Notes under the pieces: generated by a model
The model's input: the letters and a program-made list of their open reading frames with translations, nothing else
The model's database searches: none
Told to the model about the DNA's origin: nothing
Shown here: one piece after another, positions 1-13,300 of the stretch
Position numbering within the stretch: position 1 is the stretch's first letter
How the letters are laid out: each line of letters opens with the position of its first letter
Made by a program: the position numbers and the translations under genes
NCBI GenBank assembly: GCA_019096065.1
Contig: JAGUCH010000003.1
Span: 7,378,001 to 7,442,000 of the forward strand
Direction of reading: 5' to 3'
Source: Paracyclopina nana
Lineage: Eukaryota > Arthropoda > Copepoda > Cyclopoida > Cyclopettidae
DNA: 64,000 nucleotides

Positions 1-3000
1 TTAGAAAGACGAGCAGATGCACCGCAACTATCACAATGTTGGTTTTTTCCCAGCTCTTGGCATCATTAGTCAAGAAAAAAGGAACATCACGTAGGATTAC
101 ATGGAAGGACAGGAAGTGGTTTCAGGCCAAAGCTGCCACAGCAGTTGCTTCAGATGAAAAAATGAGTTTGCCGCTTTTGTTCGCCCCTTTTTTCATGACG
201 CAATTAACTTAATTCCCAGGCTTGCACAAAAAGCGTTCTCAGCCGCCTCAATTGGGGGTCCAACTTGGGAAACGCTGCTTGATAATAGAGCCTAACTATA
301 TTGGTAAAGTGATGGCTTTTGGGGCTTTCTGAAAGTGCTGCTGTTGCATCAGTGCTCGTATTTCATGTTTTTCCAGCAAAAAGCATCCCCCTGTGGGAAA
401 AGTTTTATTATTCGCTAGCAGGAGCGTAGTAGTACTCTACTAGACATGCATTTGCCTTCAACCATCTAAAGTAAAGTTATAGCAGTGGTTTTAAACACAA
501 CTTTGCCTTTCTGAGCTTCAAAGTTGCGTGCCCAAATAAACTTTTAATGCTATGTTCATCTTCTGCTTACTTCTCGAAGGGCATTTTTTCTCAATAGCTT
601 CGTCTAATCGCCTGGCTGAACAAATTGTCACGTTTTTTCCCCTCCGCTTTCGTCCGAAACAAGTAGTTACAGAAAAGAGTAGAGTGGTGAGCAGTATGCT
701 TGCCAAAACTAAACAAAGAGGATTCTCGACTTTTTCGAGGGCTCGAGACCGAGCTAGCGATGGAACAAGGAGGGGACCGGATTGTTTTTGCTTCTCAGCT
801 CTTTTCTGACCCCTATAGGATAAAGGCTGATTTTTGTCCTCCTCCTTCTCGTCCTCAAACTTTTCCACTTCCCCATAGCTGTCTTGGTTGCTTGTGCTGC
901 AGCTCAGGAAACCTCAATGTAATCATCATCTGCCACAGACATTGGCATCATCAAGCTCTTTGCCCCCTAGATGTATTGACTGCTTACACGCGCAGACTTA
1001 GTCTACGGCAAAAGGGGAATGCCATGAATGAGGTAATCAGGCAAATGAAGAAATACTAAAGAAGGAGAAAAGTCAACATCGCAGCCATTGTAGGCACGCT
1101 ATTGCGCGCATAATACACTCACAAACCTATTTTCTGATGTATTATTCATCCAGGCCGCTGAAAAAGTGCTCGCGGTATGAAATATTGATGCTGCTTTATA
1201 GTAGCTCGACTTAAGTTAACTTTTCGTTCTGAGCGATGGATTGAGAGGGAGACACTTTAGCATGATGAGAATCGATATCATCGATCGGTGCTTTACAATT
1301 TATCGGAAAAGTGCGTGACAACTTCATCCCAGTTTCCTTTTAAAGGGCTCGCGCTTTTTTGAGCAACGCGAAAGCTATTTCTGCTGTATGCAACAATAAT
1401 GTGATGAATCAAGTCATCCATATGTACTAGCCAGCAACTGTCATCGTTTCTTATCATTCCCTTATATGTGTCCTTTTCAGCTGACAGTCATCCAAGAAAC
1501 ACTGGGAAAATGAAGAAAGTAGTCATCATGCTTTCGTGGCCGAATCAATTATGTCTTGCTCTTAGACATCTGCAGCAATGGCAAAAGAAGCAATTTGCAA
1601 TCATCATGGTTCTGGTGATAATGACACCTTATGTGATGCCAGTCTTTGTGAACAGCTACAGTAAGTCACTCTGTTATGTTCTCATTATTATTTGCTAGAT
1701 TCCTGTGAGATGTAATTCACTGGGGATGAATCTTGAGCTTGCATTATATAAGCATTAGCAGCTAGAAGTGCTGCATCTGAATTTTCAATAGCATATGTAT
1801 TCTTTCGCAAGTGCATGCTAATAATATCAAGTCTGTTGTTGGTGTTTGGTGGTTTTCGCAGAAGCTGCAAACTTTCTCCCCCCCAACTGCAAAATGATGC
1901 TGTGGTTTTGCAACCTTTCTAGCCGAAGAGTGACCTAAATCCAATCATGCGCATTCAAATTCAGGATGTGCCTGAGCGTGAGGACGACAAAGTGGCTGAT
2001 TGGGAAAATCGATTTTCACAACCCACCTCCACAATGGGTAACTTCTTCGCGGTGCGGTGGTGGGATATCATAAAGAACAAAACCGAAAACTTTCCTCTTA
2101 CCTTATATATAGTAGAAGTTGAAGTTATGACGCCGAGGCATTAGCAGCCACGACCACGTCAAAGTTAGCAGAAGACAACATTCATTTGAGAGAAGCTGGG
2201 TGAAAAATGGAAACGTGTGTCATACTTTGAAAATGATCCCCTGAGTGAGGACTCCCATCTTAGCACGGCTTTCTAAAAGGATCCAGCTAGTTTATGGACT
2301 TTATGGGGAAGGATATAGAGACGAGGGAAAGACAAACAACAGTGGAAATTGTTCTTAGAAGCTATCCCTTGCAGCGTAGCTTAGTTTTCCTATAGTAGAA
2401 CAAGTGACAACAAGTAGACCTCGAAATCTAGGTGACAACTTGGAATATTATGCCATGTTATGGCAAGCTGAAATTGGGTGCTCGCATCCGCGAGTTCAAT
2501 TTCAAGTGTTATATGGGTCGCTGCACAAAAAGACACCAAATCCAATAAAATCCCTCAAATATTATTTTTTGCCAACAGCCTACACATTTTCCTACTAGGC
2601 GAACTTTTGAGGGCTTGAGTTCTTTGTTATTCTTTCAATTCTAGGCATTTCATCCTGAGCAACCTCATGCAGAGATCCTCCAACTGCTGCAATAAATAAG
2701 TAAGCTCAGCAGCTGGAGCACGCAAAAGAAAGATATGAGTTTGCTCACATATAGCATTATAAAGAAGCAAAGCAGTGTATATCCCGTGTGGTATGTAGCC
2801 AGCAGCTACAGGGAAAGAAAAGGTTCGAGACTAGTATTTATCGACTTCCCCTCGCAGTTCCGTTTTGTCTAAGGATTTGCACGAGCAGAATAATGGCAGC
2901 CTCATTATACCAGCAGCTAGCAGCACCTTGGAGAGAGAATAATAGAATTCTTCCATGTCGAGCCATTAGATGACAAAGAGATGGGAGCTGAGCAAAAAAA

Positions 3001-3242
3001 TGGATTTGTCAAATTGCTGCTGCCTACTTCTGCGCGATTTATACACTCCTGTGATAAAGAAAAGGGAAGTGGCTTTTTGGTGCCCATTTTTCCCCTCCAT
3101 TGACTTTCAGAGAGAACTTGCAAAGTGAAACTTCTTATTGGTTTTTTCACTTTTGGGGCCGTAGCCTACAGCCGCCGCAGTCGTAGTGTCAAAGAGGCAA
3201 AACCCCGTGAAAAGATCAGACGAGATTACATGGGTAATTGAG

Positions 3243-3256
3243 GAGAGAGAGAGAGA
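3243..3256. repeat. (GA)7 microsatellite
   Basis: A short uninterrupted GA dinucleotide run in non-coding sequence, followed directly by a CT-rich stretch. Confidence 0.7.
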
Positions 3257-3897
3257 ACTCTCTTCTTCTCCGAATTTCAAAGGGCCAGGAACATCCGAGG
3301 TAGGTGCAGCGAAAAAGTCGGAAGCTTTCACAATTCACATATGGCACAATGGCGGCATTTTGTGACACTCTACAGTGCCATAGAGGGAAATCCCTCTCTT
3401 GGGAAGTCACGGTTGCCATTCGAAGCTACTTTCCTCGACTGCTTCTTTACCTTCCAGCGCTGAAAGCTCTCTACAGGTTGATAATTGCATCTGCATATTT
3501 CCATCTAATTTTATGTGGAAGGAATATTGATCGCGAGGGTGCTTTCCCTCCGAAATATCTGAATTGGGAAGCTAAGAAATATTCATTTCCTTGAGCTGCA
3601 TATTGCAACAGAGAATAAAAGTTGTTTCTTTTGTGGCTCAAACCGGATGTCCCTAACAAATCTAGGCAAACTTCGGGCGACATTTTTCGGCACATTTTTT
3701 TCCAATTTGAAAAAAAAATCTGGCTAAGCCGCACAGCTAAGAAATGTATTTGGCCTTGATAATTGCTAACCAAGTGTTCTGCAGTGCGCAGAAAATCTGA
3801 TCCGATTATTAATCAACGCTCATTCTACTATAGTATTTGCTGAGATTCCCTTTTCTTATTCAGCTTTATCAGCACGAATCATAACATATGACAATGA

Positions 3898-4081
3898 TAG
3901 TTCAGTATTGAGCTCTAGATTTTGATGAAAGTATCAACAAAAGCTGACCTTTTTGTGGAAAAAATTCACTTAGGTACAGCTCAAAGTGCAGCTCCGATCG
4001 AACGATACTGACCTTAAGACTGTTTTTGGAACTGAGTTATGAGAACGATCTACTCATCAAAATCTAGTGCTCTAGTTCAGT
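3898..4081. mobile_element. Possible small MITE (166 bp) flanked by 9-bp direct repeats
   Basis: Two 19-bp inverted arms, at 3910-3928 and 4054-4072, match at 18 of 19 positions; their shared core is CTAGATTTTGATGA. They enclose about 125 bp. The 9-mer TAGTTCAGT stands just outside each end (3898-3906 and 4073-4081), as a target-site duplication would. The left arm has three extra bases (ATT) before the repeat, so the exact left end is uncertain. There is no coding capacity. A 9-bp duplication would suit a Mutator- or Merlin-type element, but the family cannot be assigned from one copy. Confidence 0.4.
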
Positions 4082-4343
4082 TGAGCAAAATATTGTGTCA
4101 ACTGAGTGTCAGTGCTAAAAAAACACCACTGTAATTTCAGCACAAGCTAGCTTGAAATATCATCTCTTTGTGCTTTGCTTCGAAAGTTGTTTTTTTCGTT
4201 TTTACTTTGGCTGGGAAGAATGGCTAAGAGAGAGTGTTTTTGTTGCAAAATGCATGCTCAAAGTGGGCAAAGTAAAATGTATTGGCGAAAAGTTTCTCCC
4301 TGGGCGGTGAAAGAATACATAATGCTCAAGGTCTTTCATCTGG

Positions 4344-4350
4344 TATAAAT
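4344..4350 (+). promoter_or_regulatory. TATA-like box before the TMEM8-like gene
   Basis: TATAAAT lies about 50 bp upstream of the ATG at 4400, which would place transcription start near 4375. If it is used, the in-frame ATG at 4349 would be upstream of the transcript, so translation would begin at 4400. A chance match is possible. Confidence 0.4.
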
Positions 4351-4399
4351 GTATACATCGAGGTGTTTCTTCGCTTTCCTACTAGATACATGTGCAGCA

Positions 4400-7300
4400 A
4401 TGTTATGTCGAACATCAATCGCAGTCGCGATGCTCGGTGTACTGTTGTTATCTGATTGTATTCATTTTTCAGTTCCTAATGTTCCCCCCAAATACATCCG
4501 GACCGAGACTGTGATGGGGCGAAAAATATTCGAGTTCAAAACCTACAGGGACGGGCAGTTGTTCCGTTTTGAGGTCCCCCTGGACACTCGTATTGCCACT
4601 TGGAGGTTCGTGTCGAATTTCACCAAAGGTTGTATGCCTGGGGCGATATCTGTGTAAGTGTACTACCATACTAATCCTCTGCCCAACTTTGGAGATGGGT
4701 GTAATAGCTTCTATTTGAGCCTAGCTCTAAGAAGAAGAGAGCTCTTTCATGTGGAAAATCCTGATGGGCTCTCCTCTTTTTTGACTTGTAGGTTTTTGCA
4801 AGCAGGAAGCTATCCTGTTGCAAATCCTGATGGGGGGCGTTATCCAGCTAATATGAAAGTACTGCAGCTTCCACACAACCTAACTTTCCATCCTGAAAAC
4901 GGAGAGCATAGCCTGCTCGTTTCCAGTCCAGAGCCAGGAGATTGGTTTCTACTGGCCTACCTCAACAAAAAGGAGAAAACCGACTATGTTCAAGAGGTAG
5001 AAGGTCTATATCCATTAGGCTGTTGATTTGCTCAGAATAACTAATGCCATCATCATCATGACGACGACGATGTAGTTTTTTGCTTCAGCCAGATTTATCT
5101 GGCCTGAGGCCAAAAACCCTTTAGGAACCAAGTCCTAATTCGTATAGAAGTCTTGAAAAGAGCTGCACCAAGCTGGCTACGTACCGTACTATCTTAAAAG
5201 GACTGCTGTAATTTCTTTTCCAGACTCTGGATTCCCGATGCTCAACCTGGTTGCACATCAAGGTTGAGTATCAGCTCGAGCCCAACATCATTCACCTGTT
5301 TCCTGAGAAGCACAACCACCAAAATTTGCTGCTCTATCACAACATCGAAAGGCCTCAGACCTACAGGTGCTTTTTAAATATAGCCAGCGTTTTACTGAAA
5401 TTAACGCGTGTCTTAACAATAACAGATTTTACACCGGAGACGACATCTGGTCGGCGCAAGTGAACATTACAAAATGTCGAATCAAAAGTGCAACAGATGA
5501 TGCTTCTCGTGGGGGAACAGATGCCAGTAGAGGCCGAGGAGGCTCTCGCAATGACAGGAGGCCACCACTGCAGCAACCGCCACCTTCAGTCGTAGATTTC
5601 GACCTGTGTCCCCTCCAAATCAGCGTCTCTCCACGGAGGCCTCCAGATGTGCTGGATCCAAAAACGAGGTAAACTGATGACGTGGGAACTGCTTCTTCAG
5701 TTAGGAAAATAAATGGGTCGTGTCAACAAGCATCGCAGCAAGCCAACCTCGATCCTTCCATTGTATCCTCAACAATGGGGCCGCTTTATTATTCCTCCAC
5801 ACGCCGTCAAAGTTGAGAGGCGCTACTTTCACTTTTCCCCATCTTCTTTTTCAATCCTAGGAAACGCGACTGCAACCACGAGGATACTGTTAATGGGGCT
5901 TGTTCCCTCGATCTCTATCCCGAGGAGAATTCCTGGCATTTTATCACCGTGACGCCAACAATGGCCGATCGGGTGATAGCTTTTGCCATAAGTGTGTCAA
6001 TTACAGGTGCGTGAGCAGGATACCGCAGTAGTATTGCAGCGTCAGAGATTATCTTGCCTTTTCCAGATTGTCCTCACCCGCGAGAGACCATAAATTACTT
6101 CCTGGTGAACCGCATCGATCCCAACCAAATTTGCTCTGGGACGAGCAAAAATTCAGCTATCCAACTGCTGTTCCCCCCCTACAAGCCAAGCTTCGATATA
6201 GACGATTTCGCATTCAGAAAATGCGGCAAACGGTGAGCACGCGCATATGTACTGCTGTTTTTTGTATTGTGTCCAGGTTTTTCTTAGATTTTCTACCACA
6301 TCTTATTGAAGGAGGGGAATAATTTTACCGTAAATTCTCTCGCAGAGTGACACTTATGAGGAGAACGCTACCCGGCATTTTCTCCTTTGAATATGAATTG
6401 CCTACGCCGTTCAACGTGACTGAAACCCCGCAAACCCTGGATTTGGAGAACGAATTACCGAGCGTTCTTCAGTTTGAAATTGGCACCAGTGACATTGGTG
6501 GCAGCCTTTCTGTGGAACTGCGCCTGGACCACAATAGGGTAAGTGCTCCAAATTAAGAGACTTCTTCTCGATTGGAAGCTTTATCTAGCTCAGCCACCAC
6601 TTATTCAATCAAGGCTGCCATGGGAAAAAGGAGCAAAAGGACAGCACTTAATTAAGCTCTAATATCTATGTAAATAACTATCCTTTGCCCACAATCCGCT
6701 TTCTCCAAGGCCAGACCACTCAAGTGATGTAGAGTATGATTTTGTTTGCTTAGCGGCCTCGCGGAATATGAGCTAGGTTGTTGTTAGCCTTTATCTGACC
6801 CACATTTGAGCTAGATGTATAGTGCTGCACTGCACGATGCTTTTCCTAGAAAGGATATACTACACTACCAAGTTTCGAGATGATTTCTCCTTTTACAATA
6901 TCAAGCATGTGCACGTGTTTGCTTTACGAGGTCACGCTCGGAAACACCTACGCAGTTTTGATGCGAAAAAATGTCGGCTTTTACAGCTAGCTACTTTTTA
7001 TGTGTATTTCAATGATTAATGAGCTGCAGCGGCGGCGGCAGCAGCCTCGGCCTCAGTCCGCTTTAAAACTGCCGCAACCAGGGCTGCTCCTCGTCCGGAT
7101 CCGTCCTCGGAGAGCAGGAGGTCAAACTTGTAATCAATTCCCATAAGCTGGCTGATACGTGACTGCATCACGTTTTTAAAGTGGGGATGGTACCTTTAAA
7201 AAAAGGAAATGGGATAATCAAGCAGAGCTGGAGTTTGATGTTTGCAAAAATAGATATAACCTGAATAGTGATCCGTCGATGGCAATGACCACATCTTTGT

Positions 7301-10300
7301 AGTTCATTTTCTTCAGCAAGGCTGTGATGCCCGCGGAGGCCATGAAGGAGGCGCGACGGCTGACGACCTCGCAAACATATCGTAAAGTGCTGTAATCCTC
7401 GGTAGTCACCTCATCCGGATCTATATCGAGCTCTTGTAAAGCCATCCTTGCTCGCTCATATTCCCCAACCGGATCTGATTCAATCTCAGATGCAAATCGC
7501 GTATAGAAAGCGCCTGCGAGCACACACACAAAAAAGTAAAGTTGGCTTGCTAGAAAGTTTTTCCATATATACACAACCTCTCTCGTAAAGTTTTTCTCGG
7601 TTGCAGTTGAAAAAAATGAGATCGTCGTTCATCAGGTCCACGAGCACCTGCCTAATAAGCTCGCCCATGTACATGCCCGAAATCATCTTTTCAAAAATCT
7701 GCTTCCCCGGATTGATGGAGTTGTCATCGACTCGTCGGTCCCATTTGGTCCGGATGAAGTCGAGCTCGCCATTATCTCCGAATCCGCCCCATTCAGTGTT
7801 GATAATCATATGCCTCTGATTTACGAATTCGGCTTGATTGATGGTGTGAATATCCTTCACCTCTTCGAGGTAGCATGCGTTGGTCCCTGTGCCCAGAATC
7901 AGCCCCACTCGACATCTATCAAAATATGTTTTTGTCTGTGGCCATAACTTAGTTCGCTTAATTTCGGATATACCTATTGTCTCGCCAGGCTGAAGACATC
8001 AAGCATCCAGTGGTGTCATTGAGAATGGCACACACTTCTATTTTGACATCGCCTCGGCGATGAATGGCTTCTTGCAGCAATTCGACCACATCCTCGCCCT
8101 CCACTCCTGAACAACTGAAGCCTTTCGTCCATTTGGTGAGCTTGGCCTTGGCGAGGCCTTCTTGCTCGCATGGGAAGGAAAAAGTGAAGCCCAAAGGGAG
8201 AACTTCGTTCTGTATCTCTCGGCTGTAGACAAAGTCTGCCAAACAAGATGCGATGTGGTCGAAGAGAGCCTCTCCAGTTCCTGCCCAACCATGTCATTTA
8301 GTGGTAGCGTAGCGTGTCTTTAAAAGTGGCCCCCACTTACCTGTCATGATGGCCTGCGGAATGGAGTAGATTTTATTGTCCATCAGGAATTCCTGGTCTG
8401 GTGTGAGTTCCATCACGATGACTCTGAAATTGGTGCCCCCCAAGTCGAGGGAAAGGAACTTGCCACATTCCTTTCCGTTGGGCAGGGATCTCACATAAGT
8501 GGCAAAGCATCTCACGCTCGAGTTTTTGTGCTCGTCTCCACTCAGGCCTTTCTAAAATGCACATATCACTACTGTAGCTCCTTTCAAACCAGCCTTTCCA
8601 TACTATACTATGTCCATACCTGAATGGCTTTTCGCATTTCCTGCTCAACGATGTGAATGTGGTCGTTGTTCAGCCTCAAATCGCGGACGCAGTCCTCGAC
8701 CAGGACGCGCCTGCGGGTGAGCGTATGGGGCTTGTACGTATTCATGACTTCTCGCATGAGTCCCTTGGGCATGTCATCCTTGGTCTTCTGAAGCTGGTCC
8801 TTGATCACGTTGCGGAAGTCGGGCATCCCCGTTCCAGAGGCCGAGCCCGACCGTGAATTTGAGGGCGAGTCAAAAGAGTCCGAGTCTTGCCTGTAGAAGG
8901 CCCCAGCGCGGTAGACAAACTTGTCACTGTCCTTGAAACTCGAGGAGCGTGGCTTGCGGGAATAATCTGCGGCTGCAGTGGAATTCTTCCGTTTGTGCTC
9001 TGCATTGAACTCGTTGTCCCTGATATCATTTTGCGTCTCCATCTTTTTTATCTTGACACCGTCAGAGTTATAATTCACTTATTGGAAAGCAGTATATTGC
9101 AGCGAGCTCCACCACTCTTGCAGTGTGTTGTCAGTTTGTAAACAGCGATCGCACTAAGGGGGCCAAGCTAGTCTAAAATTAAATCGAGCAGAAGAACAAC
9201 TTTTAATAACCAGAGATGCTCGACATTAAGTGTCAATTTAACTATATTGAGAGCACGAGCTAGTACGCATGCTTTAGCCATCATTCAAGGAAAAGATACT
9301 ACAACAATCAACTTTTTTCGCTGATATTGCGCACTCACATGTTTTATTTACCCATTGTGTCAAAGCTGCTTTCTTTTTGCTCGCGTGTCTATCCGTCAAG
9401 GTGTCAATCCTGCAATATATAGACGTAGTCGTCTGGCACTGCAAAATATTGGGAGACGCTAATTAAGCGCAAAACCGTAGCCGCGAGCAATATTAGGCAC
9501 CGTTCGCGTCAATAACTTGCGAGCTGCGCTAGCTACTTCTTCTAACTGACTGACAACAAAAAAGAGAGGAGCTCGATTCTCCTTCGAGCTCTGCTATAAC
9601 AACAACTCTTCAGGCATGAAAAAATCTATAGATTCAGCTATATCAGGCTCTTGTCACGTGAAATTGCCACTGTGGGGATAGATTCGACGCAGACTCCAAT
9701 CGTCAGTTTATTGGCTTAGCTTATTCTTGATTTGAGAACGAGCCGCTCGTAACATGGCGAGTTCGCGAAAAAGCAATGCTTTTTAAGAAAGCCGCATTTC
9801 AGTCCGAACTAGTATGCTGATTCAACTAGCTTGTATGCTTTCCTGTTGTGGCCAAGAAATGCGATTACGTAGGAGGAGAGCGTTGACCATTTCAATGTAC
9901 GTAATAGCTCTTAGCAGGGAGAGAGCATTTTAAAAAGCTTGTGTGCGACACAATTGTTTTTACAGATCAGCTCTTGCTTATCGATCATTGCATTTCAACT
10001 TGTATCCCAAGTGCGAGCTGATGACTATCTGATATGAGTGCACAATTTGTGTCACCCCTGAAGTGACACTTTTTTCCATAACGAGCCACCACATGAATTT
10101 GCTATGTTAGTGTGAGTGAGTATGTTGTCCTAGAAGAGTATCTGTTTTTCTTCTACATAGTAGTGCTATGTTGTTCAGCTTATTGGATCAGCCACACACT
10201 CTTTTCAAGGCTCCATTCATCATCACACGATAAAAACCTACTTTCAGCTTGAGGAATTGCTTGTCGTTTGCCTGACCTGCTTAAAGTAAATAACAAGAAT

Positions 10301-13300
10301 TGTCATACCAATGCCTTTTTGGAGTCCTTCAGCTTCTATTTTGGTTGGAAGTTGGACAGGCACTCCTCTATAAAAATGCAGCGTCTGTTCAGATGAAAAA
10401 TCTAGCTGAATCTGCACTTGTACTGGTCAACTGGTCACAGACACTGCATGCTCCGCACCCTGAAATGAAGTATATTTGAAACAAGTTTTTCACTCTGGAA
10501 AAATGATGTCCACTAAAAGAATTTCCAAGTTCTTTTTAAACTGCTTAGAAACAGCTCATATGAAATATCCAATTAAAAACATCGCGGCAGCTTCCACTGA
10601 AGGAAAACTACTTTTCACTTGTAAAATTCAGTTTTCTGCTCTGTGGAAAATTCACCTCTCGCCAGCTTAGGTTTATTTTGATGGTGTATTTTGCTCCCAT
10701 TTCATTTGCCCTACTTTTGAGACTGTGTCAAGGATTCACAACGCTTTTCAAAGTCTCCAAAAATAGGCAAGGCTGATGACATCCCTTCATCTCTAATAGA
10801 ACGAAGCTATTAAGAATTCCCTTTATTAAGCCTCAAGTTGAGGGTGAAGAACTTTAAACTTTCTGGAATTTCTTGTTGCTCTTCTATCCAAAGTTCTGCT
10901 CGCTAGAAGAGCTTACATAATTGAAGTTGCTATGTTGCAGAAGCATGTGTGAGAAAAAAATCATTCTTTTAAAAATGGCCTAGGTAATCTTTTGATAAAC
11001 GTGAGCGGTACTTTCAGGCAGGGAAAGTTTGTTGATGCCCAGATGTTTTTTCTTTAAAAAAGTTTTCAATTTAAAACGTCCGCATTGCCCACAGGCATTT
11101 TACACTGCTCGAAACTGGAAAAACAATTTGAAAATGTAGTGGCACGTTGGAAAGTATACTCCATGTCACGTTGAGCTGCTCGAGATTTGGCGAAAATTGA
11201 GTTATAAACTTTCATACATATGTAGCATATGAAAATGGCGTGTGAAAACTTTTTTATTTCCCCAATCTCAACAAGTTTGCCAATTCTTTTATAATTACAT
11301 TTCTCCTTGATCTTTGCAGCTCTCGGGACTTGTGATCGAAAAATATATCCTGAAGGCTTGTCTTAGCCACGGAAAAAGGATAATTCCTCGCGATGATGAT
11401 GGTTATCCTCACCGAATTCTCCCAGATCACGGATCATCCGGCTCGCGAGCATGGGACCGAGACAGATTTATCGACACTGGCAATAAACAACGCAATCGTG
11501 AATTCGATTTGGATCAAGACATGGATGGTCTCCAAGATGACACTGAAGACGTTGAGGAAGCAGCTTTGTGTCCTGGTGGCAGGATTTTGAGGCTTAACGT
11601 GTCAGCAACTGAAAAGGAGCCTCAGTGAGTGGGAAAAAATTAAAAAATCAAATGCTGCACTTGAAAATATGTAACTAGTATATAGGGTACAATTTTTGTG
11701 AGTAAGTGAGCCATTTTTTTCCGCATTTTTCGCACTTTTCATCACCTTACTTTTGTTGCAAGATAAATTGCATTGCACCTCTCGCAAATTGGCCTACTAA
11801 TCCTGTTTGATATATTGCAGTGTTGCCCAGGTGCTGGTACCTTATCCAGCCGCAGGAAAATGGTTCCTTACCATTCTGCCCAAATGCAAAAGAGTAATTA
11901 CGAGAAGAACTCAACAGGACAGGTAATATTGTGTAGATGATTTACTTTTTCCAATCTCTGCAGCTATATATGTTTTCGCAGCTATTACGATCACCATTCG
12001 CAATATTGCACTCGTAACTCGACTCCCATCCAGTTCAGAATAAGGTCCGACATGTGTGTGCAAGGATCCTGTGGCAAGTACGGGAGATGCTACCAATTTT
12101 TTTCCGGAGGAAACATGTTCTCCTCATGCACTTGTTTCGCAGGTACAGCAGAGCTTTATAATGTCTCGATTGTCATCCTGATTTATGCTTCAAATCTAGG
12201 CTACAAAGGGTGGGGATGCACCGACGAGATTGAAGCTGTTTCCGAGATTGATTTATTGGCAGCCACTCTCCTTTTGTGCCTGAGCAATTTGCTGTACTTG
12301 CCAGCCATTGGACTCGCTATTTATCGCGGTTTCTACACCGAATCGTTTGTCTACTTTGCCAACATGTTGGCGTCAACAGTAATTTTAAAAGAGCTCAAAT
12401 TTTTTTCCTACCTTCTTGCTAACATATATGCTGTTTTTAGCTTTACCATGCCTGTGATCAAGACGTCTTCTCGTTTTGCCTGATGAAGTACACAGTGCTT
12501 CAGTTCTGTGACTTTTACACCGCCACGATGGCCTACTGGGTGACAGTTTTGGCTATGGGCGGCCTCCCCGAGCAAGCCAAGTCACTTTTGCACATGGTCG
12601 GGGCCGTCGGAGTGGCTCTAGCCATCGAATACGACCGAACCGGAGTCTTTACCTTCTTGGTTCCAGCCTCTATAGGCATCGTCATCCTGATTGCATCTTG
12701 GGTAATAGAGCCTTTTTATATGCCTTGGAAGATATCTTCAGTGTATTTGCTTCCAGATCTCTCACTGCTCAAGTGATCGAGTGTGCTATCCTGGTCTCAA
12801 GTACGCCTGCTGCTTCTTCCTACCGGGCACGATCACCATCATTGGTGGCCTTTTCATGTTTGTCTTCCTGGAGCGCGAGGCCAACTACCAGTTCGTTCAC
12901 TCAGCATGGCATGTTTCCATGGCTGTGGCCATCCTGTTCCTGCTTCCCAAGTCCCCACAAGAAATTGACGACGATGATGAAAAATACACCATCCTCGACA
13001 CGCGGCCTCCTTCTGCTGGAGCGGGATATCTGGCTGCCAGTTCGCAGGCAGAAGCGAGCTTTAAGCACTATCCGGAAGGCATGGAGAACGGCCCGGAAGT
13101 TATTAATATGACCACCACCAATATCTCCTCCTCTGGTGGCAATGGCACAATGAGGCCAGCCTCAAGTATGGCTGCTCTCAACAATGGGGGTGGAGGGACT
13201 CTACCAAGATCCAGCCTCGTTCGAAATTATGCTCATGGCCACGGAACTCTCAAGAAATCGGTGGATGAGCTAAGGCCACTCACTGCTGATGGCCATTACC

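Larger units (their letters stand above)
1..4343. other. Region without a recognisable gene
   Basis: About 4.3 kb upstream of the TMEM8-like gene. Only short, overlapping, non-homologous open frames are present on both strands; none resembles a known protein. It contains a GA dinucleotide run near 3243-3256, a small inverted-repeat element at 3898-4081 (listed separately), and one interval at 1481-1660 that has both a good acceptor and a good donor but no recognisable product. It may hold 5' regulatory sequence of the downstream gene or an intron of a gene starting outside the window. Confidence 0.6.

Noticed and set aside
8653..9141. Plus-strand open frames across the hexokinase first exon
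   Set aside because: Antisense shadows of a strongly supported hexokinase exon.
11994..12005. 12-base match to the start of miR-92
   Set aside because: Falls within the TMEM8-like gene's exon 10 and is coding.
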